Shown here: positions 11,207 through 22,211 of the stretch, piece after piece
How positions within the stretch are numbered: position 1 is the stretch's first letter
How the letters are laid out: every line of letters begins with the position of its first letter
From: Macrotrachela quadricornifera
Lineage: Eukaryota; Rotifera; Eurotatoria; Philodinida; Philodinidae
Direction of reading: 5' to 3'
Assembly (NCBI GenBank): GCA_022393335.1
Contig: JAJEKB010021345.1
Coordinates: forward strand, 843,277-907,276
DNA length: 64,000 bases
Program-made: the position numbers and the translations under genes
The notes under the pieces: model-generated
The model's input: only the letters and a program-made list of their open reading frames with translations
Told to the model about the DNA's origin: nothing
Database searches by the model: none

Positions 11207-13295
11207 ATGACACAATTAATTTCTGTTGTTGAATCTACTGAAATAAATTCAGTAGTTCCTGAAAAGTAAATTATTTTAATTTTTTAATAATAAACAATAT
11301 AAAAAAAATGTTTTTTTTTTAAAATATATTTAGTAAAATTGAAATAACATCAGAAAATGTTTCAATTGATATGAGTAAAAAACGAATATGGAAAAATGTA
11401 TTTATACTTGGTATTGCATGGACTCTTCTATATACAGCTTATAATGGTAATTTTATTTCAAATTAATTAATTATTCTAAATTTTAAATAAATAAATTCTC
11501 TTTAATATATTTTATTTTAAGCTGTATCAAGTCTTCAATCAAGTTTAAATGTTGATGATAATGTTGGTCTAAATTCGATGTCAATGATATATGGATTTAT
11601 GATCTTATCATCTATTTTATTACCACATCCAATGGTAAATATTGATTTAATTTAAATAAATAAATAAATTTTCGATAAATAAATTTAGATAAATTTATTT
11701 GGTATGAAATGGACAATAGTTATATGTCAATTTGGTTATCTTGCATTTATCGCTTCAAATTTATATCCAAAATCAATTCTTATGTATCCATCATCAATTT
11801 TAGCTGGACTTGTTGCTGCACCATTATGGGCATCAAAAGGTGCTTATTTAACTGAAATTAGTCAAATTTATTCAAAAATTAAACAACAACAAACATCAGA
11901 TAAATATATTATTAGATTTTTTGGAGTATTTTTTGCTATTTATGAAACAAGTATATTATAAATAATATAATATATATTTAAAATAAAAATAATTTTATTT
12001 ATTTTAGGTCATATTTGGGGAAATCTTATTAGTTTTTTTATTTTAAGAAATAATAAATTATTTAATCAAAAAAATAATATCGAATATTTTAATAATACAA
12101 ATCAAAATAATTTAACAAAACAATCTTATCAATGTGGTGCTCAATTTTTAGAAAATGAATATCAGATTAATGATGAAAATATTGTACCAAAAAATATTGT
12201 AATATTTTATTAGTTTTTATATATAAAACATAATTAAATACATTTAGGTCTATACTCTTTGTTATATTTATATTGGTATTGCAATTTTAAGTATTATTAT
12301 TATTATTATTTTACTTGATCAACGTCAAAATAAAAATAAATTAAAAAGTAAAATTTAATATAAAATCAAATCAAATCAAATATTATTTATATATATTTAA
12401 TTTAGATAATTTTGGAATAATGTTTAAAAATACATGTTCTCTTTTTATTTCAACAATTAAACATTTAAAACATATTAATCAAATATTACTTATTCCACTT
12501 ACTATTTGGTTAGGATTACAACAAGGATATCTTAGTGCTCAATTCACGAAGGTTTGTATCAACATTTTTTTTTTATTAAATTATTCTTTTAAAGAATTTT
12601 ACAAAATATTCAACAAATATCATTTCTAAATTTGATTAATTTATTTTGTATAGGGTTTTATAACTTGTTCATCTGGTATTGAATATGTTGGTCTTATTCT
12701 TATTGTTGAAGGTATTTTTGATGCTGGAACAAGTTTTCTAATTGGTTATATTGTTAAATATATTAATCGAGTTTATTGTTTATTATTTGTTACATTTCTT
12801 AATTATGCATTAATATTTACAATGCTCTTTTGGATTCCAACATTTGAACAAATTTGGGTATTATTTATTATTGCAGGTTTATGGGGAATGTCTGATGGTG
12901 TTTGGCAAACACAAAGTAACTTTTAAATTTATTTTTCAAAATAAAAAAATTTTGTTTAATTTAATAGAAAATTTTCTATTACTGAAAAAATAAAATAATC
13001 TTTTTTATTTTTTTCTTTTATAGTTGCTGCAACATATGGAATACTTTTTAATGAACATGAAGCAGCATTTTCGAATTTTCGTTTATGGGAATCATTAGGT
13101 TTTTTCATAGCTTATTTATATGCACCTCGTATTCGTATTCGATATTCACTTATTATTTTAATTTGTGTACTTACTTTAGCTATTGTATTTTATTGTATTA
13201 TTGAAATATTAGAATGTCGACGAAAGAAACTTATCAAATCAGATCAATCATCATCACTTCAACGTATTGAATCTAATATTATAACAGTTTTTTAA
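11207..13295 (+). CDS. UNC93-like major-facilitator membrane protein, 9 exons (left copy)
   Basis: Exons 11207-11265, 11334-11446, 11522-11634, 11689-11950, 12008-12198, 12248-12347, 12406-12551, 12654-12915 and 13024-13295 join in phase to 1,518 nt (505 aa) across short GT-AG introns. The protein is polytopic (about 11-12 membrane helices). UNC93 hallmarks include SSLNVDDNVGLNSMSMIYGF after helix 1, GMKWTIVICQFGYLAF, the NLYPKSILMYPSSILAG region, PLWASKGAYLTE and WGMSDGVWQTQ. The family comprises C. elegans UNC-93 (regulator of a two-pore potassium channel) and vertebrate UNC93A/B (UNC93B traffics Toll-like receptors). Which role applies here is not visible. Exon 6 contains an (att)n run coding six isoleucines. 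The right-arm copy has identical exon lengths. Confidence 0.92.
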
Positions 13296-13417
13296 AATTA
13301 TTTCATTAATGGAAAATTAATTAGGAAATCTTTCCAAATATGATTTTGTTTATCTAAATGATATTGATGAGAAATTTGTTTTCATTTTGTTCATATGTAA
13401 TTATCTTGGCTTTTATT

Positions 13418-13654
13418 TTAATAAATATAATCATCATCTTCAGATTTTATCTTTTTCTTTGTTTTATCATTTATTTTCAATGAAAATCTAATGAGAAAAA
13501 GAAGCATGTACAAACAAAGATTCTTTTTTGATTCAATGAAAAGGAGAGTTTCGTATAAAAACCATTTCCGATAATCACAAAAAAATGGTTTTTTACTAAA
13601 AGTTTCCTGTTGAACACTTTCCATAACTATTAACTGAATATTTTTAACAATCAT
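13418..13654 (-). CDS. 78-aa hypothetical frame conserved in both arms
   Basis: The frame reads MIVKNIQLIVMESVQQETF..., with a Lys/Asp/Glu-rich end. Its product is identical to the frame at 55481-55717 on the opposite arm. It could be a small gene, an exon, or simply a slowly diverged stretch of non-coding DNA. There is no recognised domain, and the middle hydrophobic run (LCLYMLLFLIRF) could be a single membrane segment. I do not recognise it. Confidence 0.25.
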   Translation of the reverse strand: MIVKNIQLIVMESVQQETFSKKPFFCDYRKWFLYETLLFIESKKNLCLYMLLFLIRFSLKINDKTKKKIKSEDDDYIY

Positions 13655-13854
13655 TCAACACTTGAGGATTTGATTAATACATAGTTCGATGCAACTTGAT
13701 GAGCCGAATCCGAAAATATATCTCATATCTCGAAATAATTATTTTTTCCAATATGAAGAACCTGATAAAAAAGCATGAAAAGCCTATAATTCAGAAGAAC
13801 TGATATTCTTAATGAAAAGTACCTATATCTTATTTACAAAATTTCCTAGAGTAT

Positions 13855-13985
13855 TTGAAGATTTCCTTTCTTCATCGAAATGATAAATTAATTCTAATAA
13901 TGCAGTTGCTGAACAACCAGTCCTTGGGTATACACTTGAAAAATACCGTTTACTTTCACAATATCTGCAATCAAACCAATGATAC
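13855..13985 (-). pseudogene. Decayed exon fragment, sister of 55151-55312
   Basis: Minus-strand translation gives YHWFDCRYCESK...TGCSATALLELIYHFDEERK, closely matching the frame in the right arm. Four residues differ in the middle. The AG acceptor present before the right copy (cctag) reads ctctgg here. It looks like the last exon of a gene whose other exons are missing. Protein family not recognised. Confidence 0.35.
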
Positions 13986-14929
13986 CAGAGATAAAAAAAG
14001 AAAATTTTAATTTAATACTCACTATTTAGTTTTTAGTTCTTTTTTTATAGATTAAAAGTAGTCAAAAATTGCATACACATAGCTTCGACATTTTCTTAGA
14101 ATGACTTTGAAAAACTCCAATTGATTCATGACGGCTTTTAACTGTGATTTCTACTGATAAAACAATAGATAGTAATATCTTTTAAAGATAATTGTAAACA
14201 AGATGTGTGTACTTTGCCTTAAAAATATCAACTTTTTAATATAAAGTGAAATAATTATTTCTAAATATATGATATAAATTTGGATTCAACTTATCGACAT
14301 GTATTGATCTATAGATGAAAATTACAAAAACGTTACTCGAATTTTGAATGATCATCACCATACATACATGACAAACTAAAGATAATTAATTTAGATCAAT
14401 TGCAAAGAACTGTGTCATTATCTTTTGCTTTGATCATGTTAAATATCATATTTTATTTTAAAATGATATTACATATGATTACAATTAAAGTGGTACTTAC
14501 ATTCAAAAAATTTTGGTCAATAAAATATAGGGAAGAAAACTATATACCGATATGTAACTTATAAAAATCTGAATCGAACTCGTAAAATAAAAGTCTTTCA
14601 TAAACTTATTTTGAGTATTATTCGCCAAAAGTTCAGTTCATGTTTCCTATTTCTTGATGATTCGTATTTAGATTTGTGAAGAGTCCATCCGCTCTTTCTA
14701 GGTCCTACGATTAGGGAGCAAGCGGGGGTATTTCCATCTACTAATTTTCTTTTTGCGTATTGGCTTTCTGCCTGAGAATTTTATGAACAGGGTGGTTTTA
14801 TCTTTTGGTAAGCACAATGAGCTATAAACACACAAACTTGTTGTATTTTCTGATAGAAAATAGTTTTCTCTGAATACTCACAATGAGAACTGCTTGCTGC
14901 ATTACAGACGGACTATTTTCTCCCGATGT

Positions 14930-15140
14930 GTGTCATTTTCTCCTGAAATGTGCACTATTTTCTCTTTCATTATGTACTATTCCTATTGTATCTAATGAAT
15001 GCGAAAGAAGTTTTAGTCTATTAAAGCGAATTAACGCCACCCTCACGAAATAATCCCTCATCCACAGCGTAAGAAACCGCTGTAAAGTTTAGTGTTTTAA
15101 AATCCGATGTCACTGATGATGATTTAGATGGCATCGTGCA
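14930..15140 (+). pseudogene. hAT transposase C-terminal dimerisation remnant
   Basis: Plus-strand translation near 14980-15080 gives IPIVSNECERSFSLLKRINA followed by TLTK, then a stop and further frame. This matches the (A/V)SN(A)xCERSFSxLxRI signature of the hAT dimerisation domain. Stops within about 15 codons on the 3' side show it is dead. The following ttgtatatatccaggatga block (15148-15167) also occurs at 7658 and may mark the element edge. Confidence 0.6.
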
Positions 15141-15278
15141 ACATTTTTGTATATATCCAGGATGAGCAAAAGCGCATAATATCAAGAATACACAATCACG
15201 AAAATAATGGTGATGATAGTACTAATGATGGATAATAGTTAGAGCCGAATGGTCTTATAAAAGGACAACAAAATATTT

Positions 15279-16124
15279 GATCAGTAAGGTAGACTAAATG
15301 ATCAATATAAAGATCGAATAATCACTACTTAAATTACCAGTAAATAATAATAAAATGATCCGTTTATTATACACAATCAGCAGTGAAAAAACACAATTTA
15401 TGTTGTATAAGTTAATCAATATGAATCGCTTGCATATTGAATAACTTGTACCATTTCTCTCTTTTTTGCATCTATGACAGTTAAATTGGAGTATATTCTC
15501 AATCCTCTCGTGTTTTTCTTCTCTCCTGTCATTCTATGCTCATTCATTTACTTTCTCTTTTTATTCGATAATCAGATCAATGATTTCAGTGTCCAACATT
15601 GGTGATTTTGATGCAAGAACTGGCCTGAAAGTTAGTTTCTAACCGAAAAAATTGTTGGATCTTGAACGAAAGAATACATGACCGTACCAACCCGCCGGCA
15701 ATAGTTACTTCATATTGATTTTCTTGGTAAACGGAAGACACAGACAACCGGATCAAAACATCCTATTCCTGCGCTCAAACTTCAATGATTTTTTTTCGAG
15801 TTTTTTTCGGCTAGAATCTGTGACTTTCTGACCAGTTTTTGCATCAAAATCACCCAAGTTGAACACTGAAATCATGGATCTGATTATCAAATAAAAAGAG
15901 AAAGTAAATGAATGAGCATAGAATGACAAAAGAGAATAAAAACACAAGAGAAAATTAAGAATATACCGTAATCTAACTATCCTAAATGCAAAAAAAAGGA
16001 GAAGTGGTACAAGTTATTTAATATGTAAGCGATTCATATTGAGTAACTTATACAACATAAATTGTTTTTTTTCACTGCTGATTGTATATAATAAATTGAT
16101 CATTTAATCTATTTTACTAATCAC
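15279..16124. mobile_element. Foldback/hairpin element with about 380-bp arms
   Basis: The segment 15279-15670 is inverted at about 15765-16124 with a short unpaired centre. Both arms share ordered blocks such as taaatgatcaat, tgttgtataagtta and cattctatgctcattcatttac. It is almost entirely palindromic, so it would form a long hairpin. Both arms could encode a GDFDA(K/R)TG peptide, which may be an accident. No target duplication is clear. Confidence 0.65.
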
Positions 16125-16249
16125 TTAAACTTATGCCTTTGTTAATGATCAACCACACATAACTGAAAAGCTTTCGTTAAACAATACAGCAATGAAAATG
16201 TATCATTCGAAGTTAGAAGTCGAAAATCGACGAATAATTTTGTATTGAT

Positions 16250-16750
16250 ATGAACTTGAGAGAGGTGATTGCCGGTGAAGCGAATCTTCTTCCGAAAGGT
16301 TGTAATTTGTCCGTACGCAAATCAAACACAGAGTTTTCGGATAAGCACCATGGATATCTTCAAAAAGAATTTCATGAAGGCGTTTCCGATATGAAACATT
16401 GGAAACCGAAAGAAGGGGTGTTAGATATGAAGACTCTGAAAGAAAATGGTAAGTTTTATTTTTTGGCTAGCGAAATTTTAAAGGAAAATCAAGTTCGATC
16501 ATTTTTCTGCCGATTGTAATGAAACAGAGGTAACTGCCATGTAGCAGACACCAACTGATAATACAATCATAAAAGACAAAGTTCTCAAAAATACTCGTAA
16601 TGGTAATGATGACGAAGATGTTGACTGAAAACTCGAAGCATTAGAGCAAGATTTTCAAGATACCGAGATTGCTGTCGAAGAGGTCAATATACTAGAAAGT
16701 TTTGTATAGGTGCTAAAACGGCTCTTGCGTTTTCTCTTTCGATGAATTCC
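16250..16750 (+). pseudogene. Fragment of a repeat-borne metazoan protein family (SFFxRL type)
   Basis: An open frame at 16250-16519 (89 aa) has LPKGCNLSVRKSNTEFSDKH, then YLQKEFHEGV, then KPKEGVLDMKTLKENGKFYF, then ASEILKENQVRSFFCRL. I recognise this order (G-(W/C)-x-L ... YL...F..G ... P..V..(M)(R/K) ... G...F ... E.L...Q(I/V).SFF.RL) from uncharacterised proteins scattered through animal genomes, often repeat-associated. The name and function are not known to me. After the RL, two stops (taa, tga) occur, then more frame with stops (NRGNCHVADTN and an acidic LEALEQDFQDTEIAVEEVN), so it is decaying. Confidence 0.45.
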
Positions 16751-19332
16751 TCATCTGCAATTTCCTCTACGGAGTCAAAGAAAAATAAATAACATATAAA
16801 ATGGACACAGGTATATCGAGTCCTATTCGCATTGACATAAAGAAATGGGTAAGGGTTTTACAAATAGTGCCCATTGAAAAAAAATAATATTGTTAAGATG
16901 AGTGTAGCCTTTCCGAGTGACACTCACGAACAATATGGGGATACAGTTTTTCCGAGTAATGTTCATCTTCTTCAAGCAGGATGGACTCTACGTGCCGAAA
17001 AGGAATAACACGGAAAAGATATTCCTTAATCGTGGCCAACAATCCTGCCACTTTTATCATGTAAGTATGTATTTATTGTAATAGCCCTAGCACTATCAAT
17101 GAAGTCTGAATAGACATAATCAAAGTTGTGAAATGTTTTCATTACTCATTTCACTACGAGATAAGAAGTTAATACTACCTGAACGACCTTGGCTTCATAC
17201 AATTGTAACAACTACCTATTTTCTACATTATATAAATCGCATATTCATTGAAATACTTCGCACTCACATGAAAGAATACTGTAGATAGCTTACAATTCAA
17301 TAAAAATTTTTTTCATCGAAAAAAATAATTAAAATAATTTTTTCTCGCAAATGACGCCTAGTTGGTGGACATTGTAAGGCCTTTCTTCTGTACATCATTC
17401 AAAGATATTTTTAAACCTTTTTTATCATTTTATAGAGGAGAAAAAGTTGTACAACCTATGTAAAATTCAGTCTAAGATCTCATAGAATGACTGAATGACA
17501 GTCGATATACTGAAAAAACTTCACCTAGTTTTCACTCGAAAAATGACGAGTCATGAATAATATTTCCTAAATAACAATTGATCTGCCCGTGAAAATCTAA
17601 TATCTAAATAGGTAATTTTGTTCAGCTTTCAATGGTCTACCTTTTTTGTATATTACACGAAAAATTTCATTAATTTTATGTTATCAAAAAAATCTCAACT
17701 TTATATAGATGATTTTTGACAACATTTTTCAAATGGCCTCAAAACTTCTCGACGGTAAAATTGAGCTAATTTTTCACCAGCTCATCCAAATGTGTTAAAA
17801 ATTAAAATTTAGAGTTTTTCAATGATGCTGAATAAGATGAGAATCTGAAATCAAAAATCTAAAATTTATCGAGTACTTCGATTTTTTGATGCACTCATGG
17901 ACGCTCTCTTAAGAGAAAACAAAATGACTAAAATACTAGACATTACACATAAAAAAAATTTCCAATAACACTGCGACATACCGCGGTTTCTATGTGACAC
18001 ACCGCGGTGCAGATATTCATAACTGCAGTTTCATATAAAGCGCAGTGCAGAAATTGATAACCGTGGTATAATTTACCGCGATGAACTTATTCGTAGACGC
18101 AGGTTTTGAAATGCGTAAAGACTAAAAAGATGTCGTGCTCTCGTAGAATAACTCACTTGAGCATCGTGATTCAGCTCTGCGGAGCAAGTGATCTCTAAAA
18201 AACTGTCGTAAGTTGCGGCTAACGAAAATTACGATTTCAGGTGGTTTTTTAGATGTACATAAGAGGCCTGACTCCCGCTATCACGTAAAACCGCCTCAAA
18301 CCGCTGTTTCAGGCAGTTTTTTCAGAAAATTTTTTTCTTGGGTAATCCTATACGGAATGAATGCATAGAACATTTTTTGGATCTTGTTTTACAAATTTTA
18401 ATAAGAAGCAAAGTCTTAACCTATAATGTTACAATTAGGTCAGAGCGATTGAAACGATTTTGCGCTATCTGCAGGTTAAAAAAAATCACCTAACGATGTT
18501 ATATTAAATATTTAAAAATTAGATTTTCATATTAATGGAAAAAATAGCTGAAATTCTATTTTTCCTCCAACGAAGTAAATGTAGAATCGAAAAATAGTGC
18601 ATAGAAAAACATTTTGTAGATAGATTTACTCACAAGATTTTAAGAAATAAATTTCATCAATCGATAAAGGAGAGATTCATCTAGGCATTTTGTGAAGGAA
18701 ATTTTCAAAAAAATGAAAAAATAAAGTTATACGGAATATACGTGAGCTCATTAATGTTTTGTTTACATTTTGTCTTGACTTACTCTGTTATTGAAAAGAA
18801 TAATTTAGAAAACTGTCTCTTCAGTTTAGTTCTTTGGTAAACCATTGAAAATTTCCTTTCCTTCATTCTTTTGTATATCATGATAATATTTTCACACAGC
18901 AAACAAGAAAATTTAACTAATTTAAAAGAGTGTTGTATTCATTTATCTTTATTATGTTAAAATAGTCTTTCTTTATAATAATAGTACTAATTTTAATGAG
19001 AAGCGATTTGAACAGATTATGTTGAGTATTATCGATATTTTCAGATGTGTTGCATCGATTAAACCTAACAAAGTAGCTCGTGACCTGAAACGAAATGTTT
19101 GTTAGTCGAAACATTGCAAGACTTCTATTCATTAATAAATGTGCAAATGAGAGACACTCATATTTGCGTCTCTTCCAGACGGAGAAAATTTAATTAGTTT
19201 TACTTTTTTTTTTTGTATTCTACCTTTTGATGAATTTCATGAAAGATTATAATAAATCTATCAATCTTCAATGACTACGCATTTTTACTTTTGTTCGTTT
19301 TCTGTGTCACACAACATTATATTTAATAATCA
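16751..19332. other. Repeat-rich intergenic region
   Basis: No gene supported. A locally GC-richer patch at about 17,965-18,110 has repeated accgcgg(t) motifs spaced by about 25-30 bp. At 18,200-18,320 there are further ccgc/ggtttt motifs in both orientations. A 71-codon minus frame at 18,917-19,132 has no supporting feature. Confidence 0.4.
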
Positions 19333-22211
19333 ATGATATTCATCCAACTTATTGTTCTACATTTTATTTTCGCTATTGTTGTCAATGGATCTCATTTTCT
19401 TGGTGGTACTATCACATGGCGTCCAGTAAATGAATCAGCTACCGGAACACCTGTCGCTATTCTTGTTACTCAAACTTATTCATGGACTTATTCATTGATG
19501 CCATGTACTGCTAATATGATTGCCACTAATCAGTTTGTTCCCTCTTATTCAGGTTCACTTTTATCTTTAAGACTTACATGTATAACTAATTGTGGTGCTG
19601 GTTCCACTGGTTATTCTGCTATCGATGTGATTCCTCGTTGCACCGATTTCTCTGCTCCTGTTGGAACTACTGTCGGACAACGTACAGACATTGTTTATTT
19701 AGCAGTAGGTGACGATTTTTCAGCAGCATTTCAATCTAGTGCGTGGCGTCCTCTGGCTAGTGGTTCAAGTGCTAGTTGGTCTATTTCAACACGTATCAAT
19801 ACAAAACGAAGAACTGATAATGGTCTATATAATAATGCACCTGTAGCAACTATGATGTCTCCAATCAATATTCCTGTCAATATACCAACTGTTATTCATG
19901 TTCCTATTGCTGATGCTGATGGAGATACTCTTCGATGTCGATGGTCAACATCATCTAATGGAGTTAATGAATGTGGTGGAGTATGTCCACCGAGTTCACT
20001 TCCACCAAATACAGTCATTTATCCTAATTGTACAATTATCATCACTGGTCAACAAATTAGCAATTGGTTTGGTGTTACACTCATGGTTATATTTATTTTA
20101 TTTTTGTTTTTTTTCAATATTACTAAATATTTACTTGTTTTCATATAGGTAGAAGATTTTATTAATTCAACAAGTACAACTCCATTAAGTTCAGTACCTG
20201 TTCAATTTCTTGTTCAAGTTGTTTCTTCACCATCTTGTACTACTCCACCTGAAATAATTGGAGTACTTCCTGAACAATCATGTACTTCTATGATTGTTGG
20301 CCAAACATTTACATCACAAATAATTGCAATAAATAAATGTGGTCCTAGTGTAACTATTGATGATATTGCTACACTTTCATTTTCTGGTATGGTTAAAAGT
20401 AATATAACAAAATTAAATTCAACAATGTACTATAAAACAATAACATGGACACCAACAACTGATCAAGTTGGTTATCAAGTGATGTGTGCAATGGCTTTTG
20501 ATAGGTATACCAATATAATGAAAAATTTCTTTGAAAAATAAGATAAATTATTGTATTTTAGTCAAGATGCTCAATCAGCACAATATTGTTTTAAATTTTA
20601 TGTATCAAAATCTGGTGTATGTTCTTGTCCTGGTGATCCATGTATTACAACAACATCAACAACGTCAACTACATCAACTACAACAACAACAACAACATCA
20701 ACGACAACAACATCCACAACATCAACAACAACATCATCATCAACATCTACAACAACGACAGCAACAACCTCAACATCAACAACATCCACAACAACAACGA
20801 CAACAACATCTTCAACAACATCAACGACATCAACATCAACATCGACAACATCAACAACATCTACGTAAGTCACTAATTCATCTTCTAAATCTCATAGATA
20901 AAAGAATTATTTTTGTTTCATATTTATTTAAGATCATCAACAAGTACTACGTAAGTTTTTTGTTCATAATTTTGAGAATAAAAAATTGATATATGTATAC
21001 TTTTGCATAGATCAACATCGACATCAACAACTACAGCAACAACTACAACTCAACAACGTTTGTTTATATTATTACTGATTGTAAAATAATAAGATTGAAT
21101 GTTTTTCTTTTTTTTTTGAATTCTAGCTGGTCCAATTAATTGGCCATTGACTGGAAGTATTATTGGTTTATTTTGTCTTGCTGCTTTGACTTTATGTTGT
21201 TGTCTTTGTTGGCGTTATCTTTGGTTTGTTTATTTTTTGTCAAATAATGAACTGTTGTTCTTTATTACTGTTTGTCTTTTTAGTCTTCTTGGCGCTCGTA
21301 AATATGCATGTGAACAAGCTGATGTTAAATTGTATCATATCGAACCATGTATAAATTCTGATTGTCCCTGGATCAAGGAAGAATGTTTGTTAAATAATTT
21401 TTTTAAATATATAAAGAATTTTCTTAAAACTATTTTAGATAAAAAAAATATTATCCCGAATAACTTAGAAATGTGTACAATAGAAAATGCTGATCTAAAC
21501 AAATCATTTGCTGGTGTATCTGTGTCTATAGTAAAACGAGAAAATACAAAACATGATAAAGAAAGACTATGTAATAAAGTTCCTAATTATAAACTAAATG
21601 AAGAAGAAAATGATATTTATCTATCCAAATTTCAAAACAATGAAAATACAAAATTATCGCCTATAAAATCATCAGAAATGGACAGCATTTCTATTGTTCT
21701 TGATACACCTAAATTAACGCAAGAAATCCGTGCAAGACATAAAAGTAAGAAGATTAAAAATGATATTGAAATAACTCGATTGCATTCAAAACCAACTATG
21801 ATGACATATAGTTCTTCGGTTAATGATCCTCCTCCATCAATTGTTGGTAATACGATTTATTTAGATAAGAATGATGAAATTAGTCCAATAAGAGATGGAT
21901 TAAATACCAGTAAAATGAATCATTTAGGATCAAATCATCAATCGACGTCATTGAATCAAATTAAACTACCTCCAATTCCATTAAAATCAATGAAAGAAAA
22001 TCATGTCACTAATGATAATGAGGCATCACCATCATCAGTTCGTATTGAACGTATAAAAACAGAAAAGAAAAAAGTAAAATCAAATAAAATAACCTTTATC
22101 GATCCTATTCCTGAAGAAACTCCAAATGTTAAAACCGAAAATCGTTATAATCTAACACACATTGAACATGTACCTCGAGAAACTACTGCCAAATCACAAA
22201 CAAATAAATAA
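19333..22211 (+). CDS. Type I membrane protein with cysteine-rich ectodomain and mucin-like Thr stalk (7 exons)
   Basis: Exons 19333-20085, 20149-20504, 20562-20864, 20933-20950, 21011-21057, 21127-21223 and 21284-22211 join in phase (2,502 nt, 833 aa). Order: signal peptide (FIQLIVLHFIFAIVVNG), a large ectodomain beginning SHFLGGTITWRPVN with paired cysteines, and a second ectodomain part (VEDFINST...SVPVQFLVQV). A Thr/Ser stalk of about 110 residues follows, encoded by aca/tca/acg triplets across exons 3-5, then one membrane helix (SIIGLFCLAALTLCCCLCW) and a cytosolic tail of about 300 residues rich in Lys/Asn/Ser. Such architecture suits a surface receptor or adhesion protein with an O-glycosylated stalk. 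I recognise the ectodomain style from invertebrate repeat-stalk proteins but not a named family. Exon 4 is only 18 nt. The 60-bp last intron is in frame without a stop, so its retention would still give protein. Confidence 0.75.
20642..20864 (+). repeat. Threonine-codon triplet tract
   Basis: A near-pure run of aca/acg/tca/tct triplets codes the Thr/Ser stalk. All six frames are open over it, which generates spurious poly-Asn, poly-Gln/His and poly-Val/Asp frames. The 18-nt and 47-nt exons downstream carry the same codon pattern. Confidence 0.85.

Larger units (their letters stand above)
8950..14623. repeat. Left arm of a large inverted duplication
   Basis: This 5.7 kb segment is repeated in reverse orientation at about 54,509-60,178. 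Collinear features are a GST gene, non-coding sequence, a nine-exon UNC93-like gene and a non-coding tail with small conserved frames. Similarity covers introns and intergenic DNA, so this is a segmental or allelic-type duplication, not gene-only conservation. Spacer between arms is about 40 kb. Outer and inner limits were set by eye where similarity stops. Confidence 0.9.
13296..14623. other. Inner part of left arm: non-coding with shared small frames
   Basis: Collinear with 54,509-55,839. It contains a 78-codon frame on minus (13418-13654) that is identical at protein level in both arms, and the decayed copy of a short peptide frame (about 13855-13982, minus). No larger gene is visible. Confidence 0.5.

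Noticed and set aside
11040..11340. Poly-T and AT runs near the UNC93 start as possible promoter elements
   Set aside because: Such runs occur throughout the window and do not distinguish a promoter.
15753..15947. Minus frame with GDFDAKTG as a possible retroelement endonuclease
   Set aside because: Only one short motif matches, and the frame lies in a palindromic arm; reported as a weak finding, not as a gene.
20531..20989. Frames rich in Gln/His, Asn/Ile or Val/Asp
   Set aside because: Shadows of the threonine-codon triplet tract; only the Thr/Ser frame joins in phase with flanking exons.
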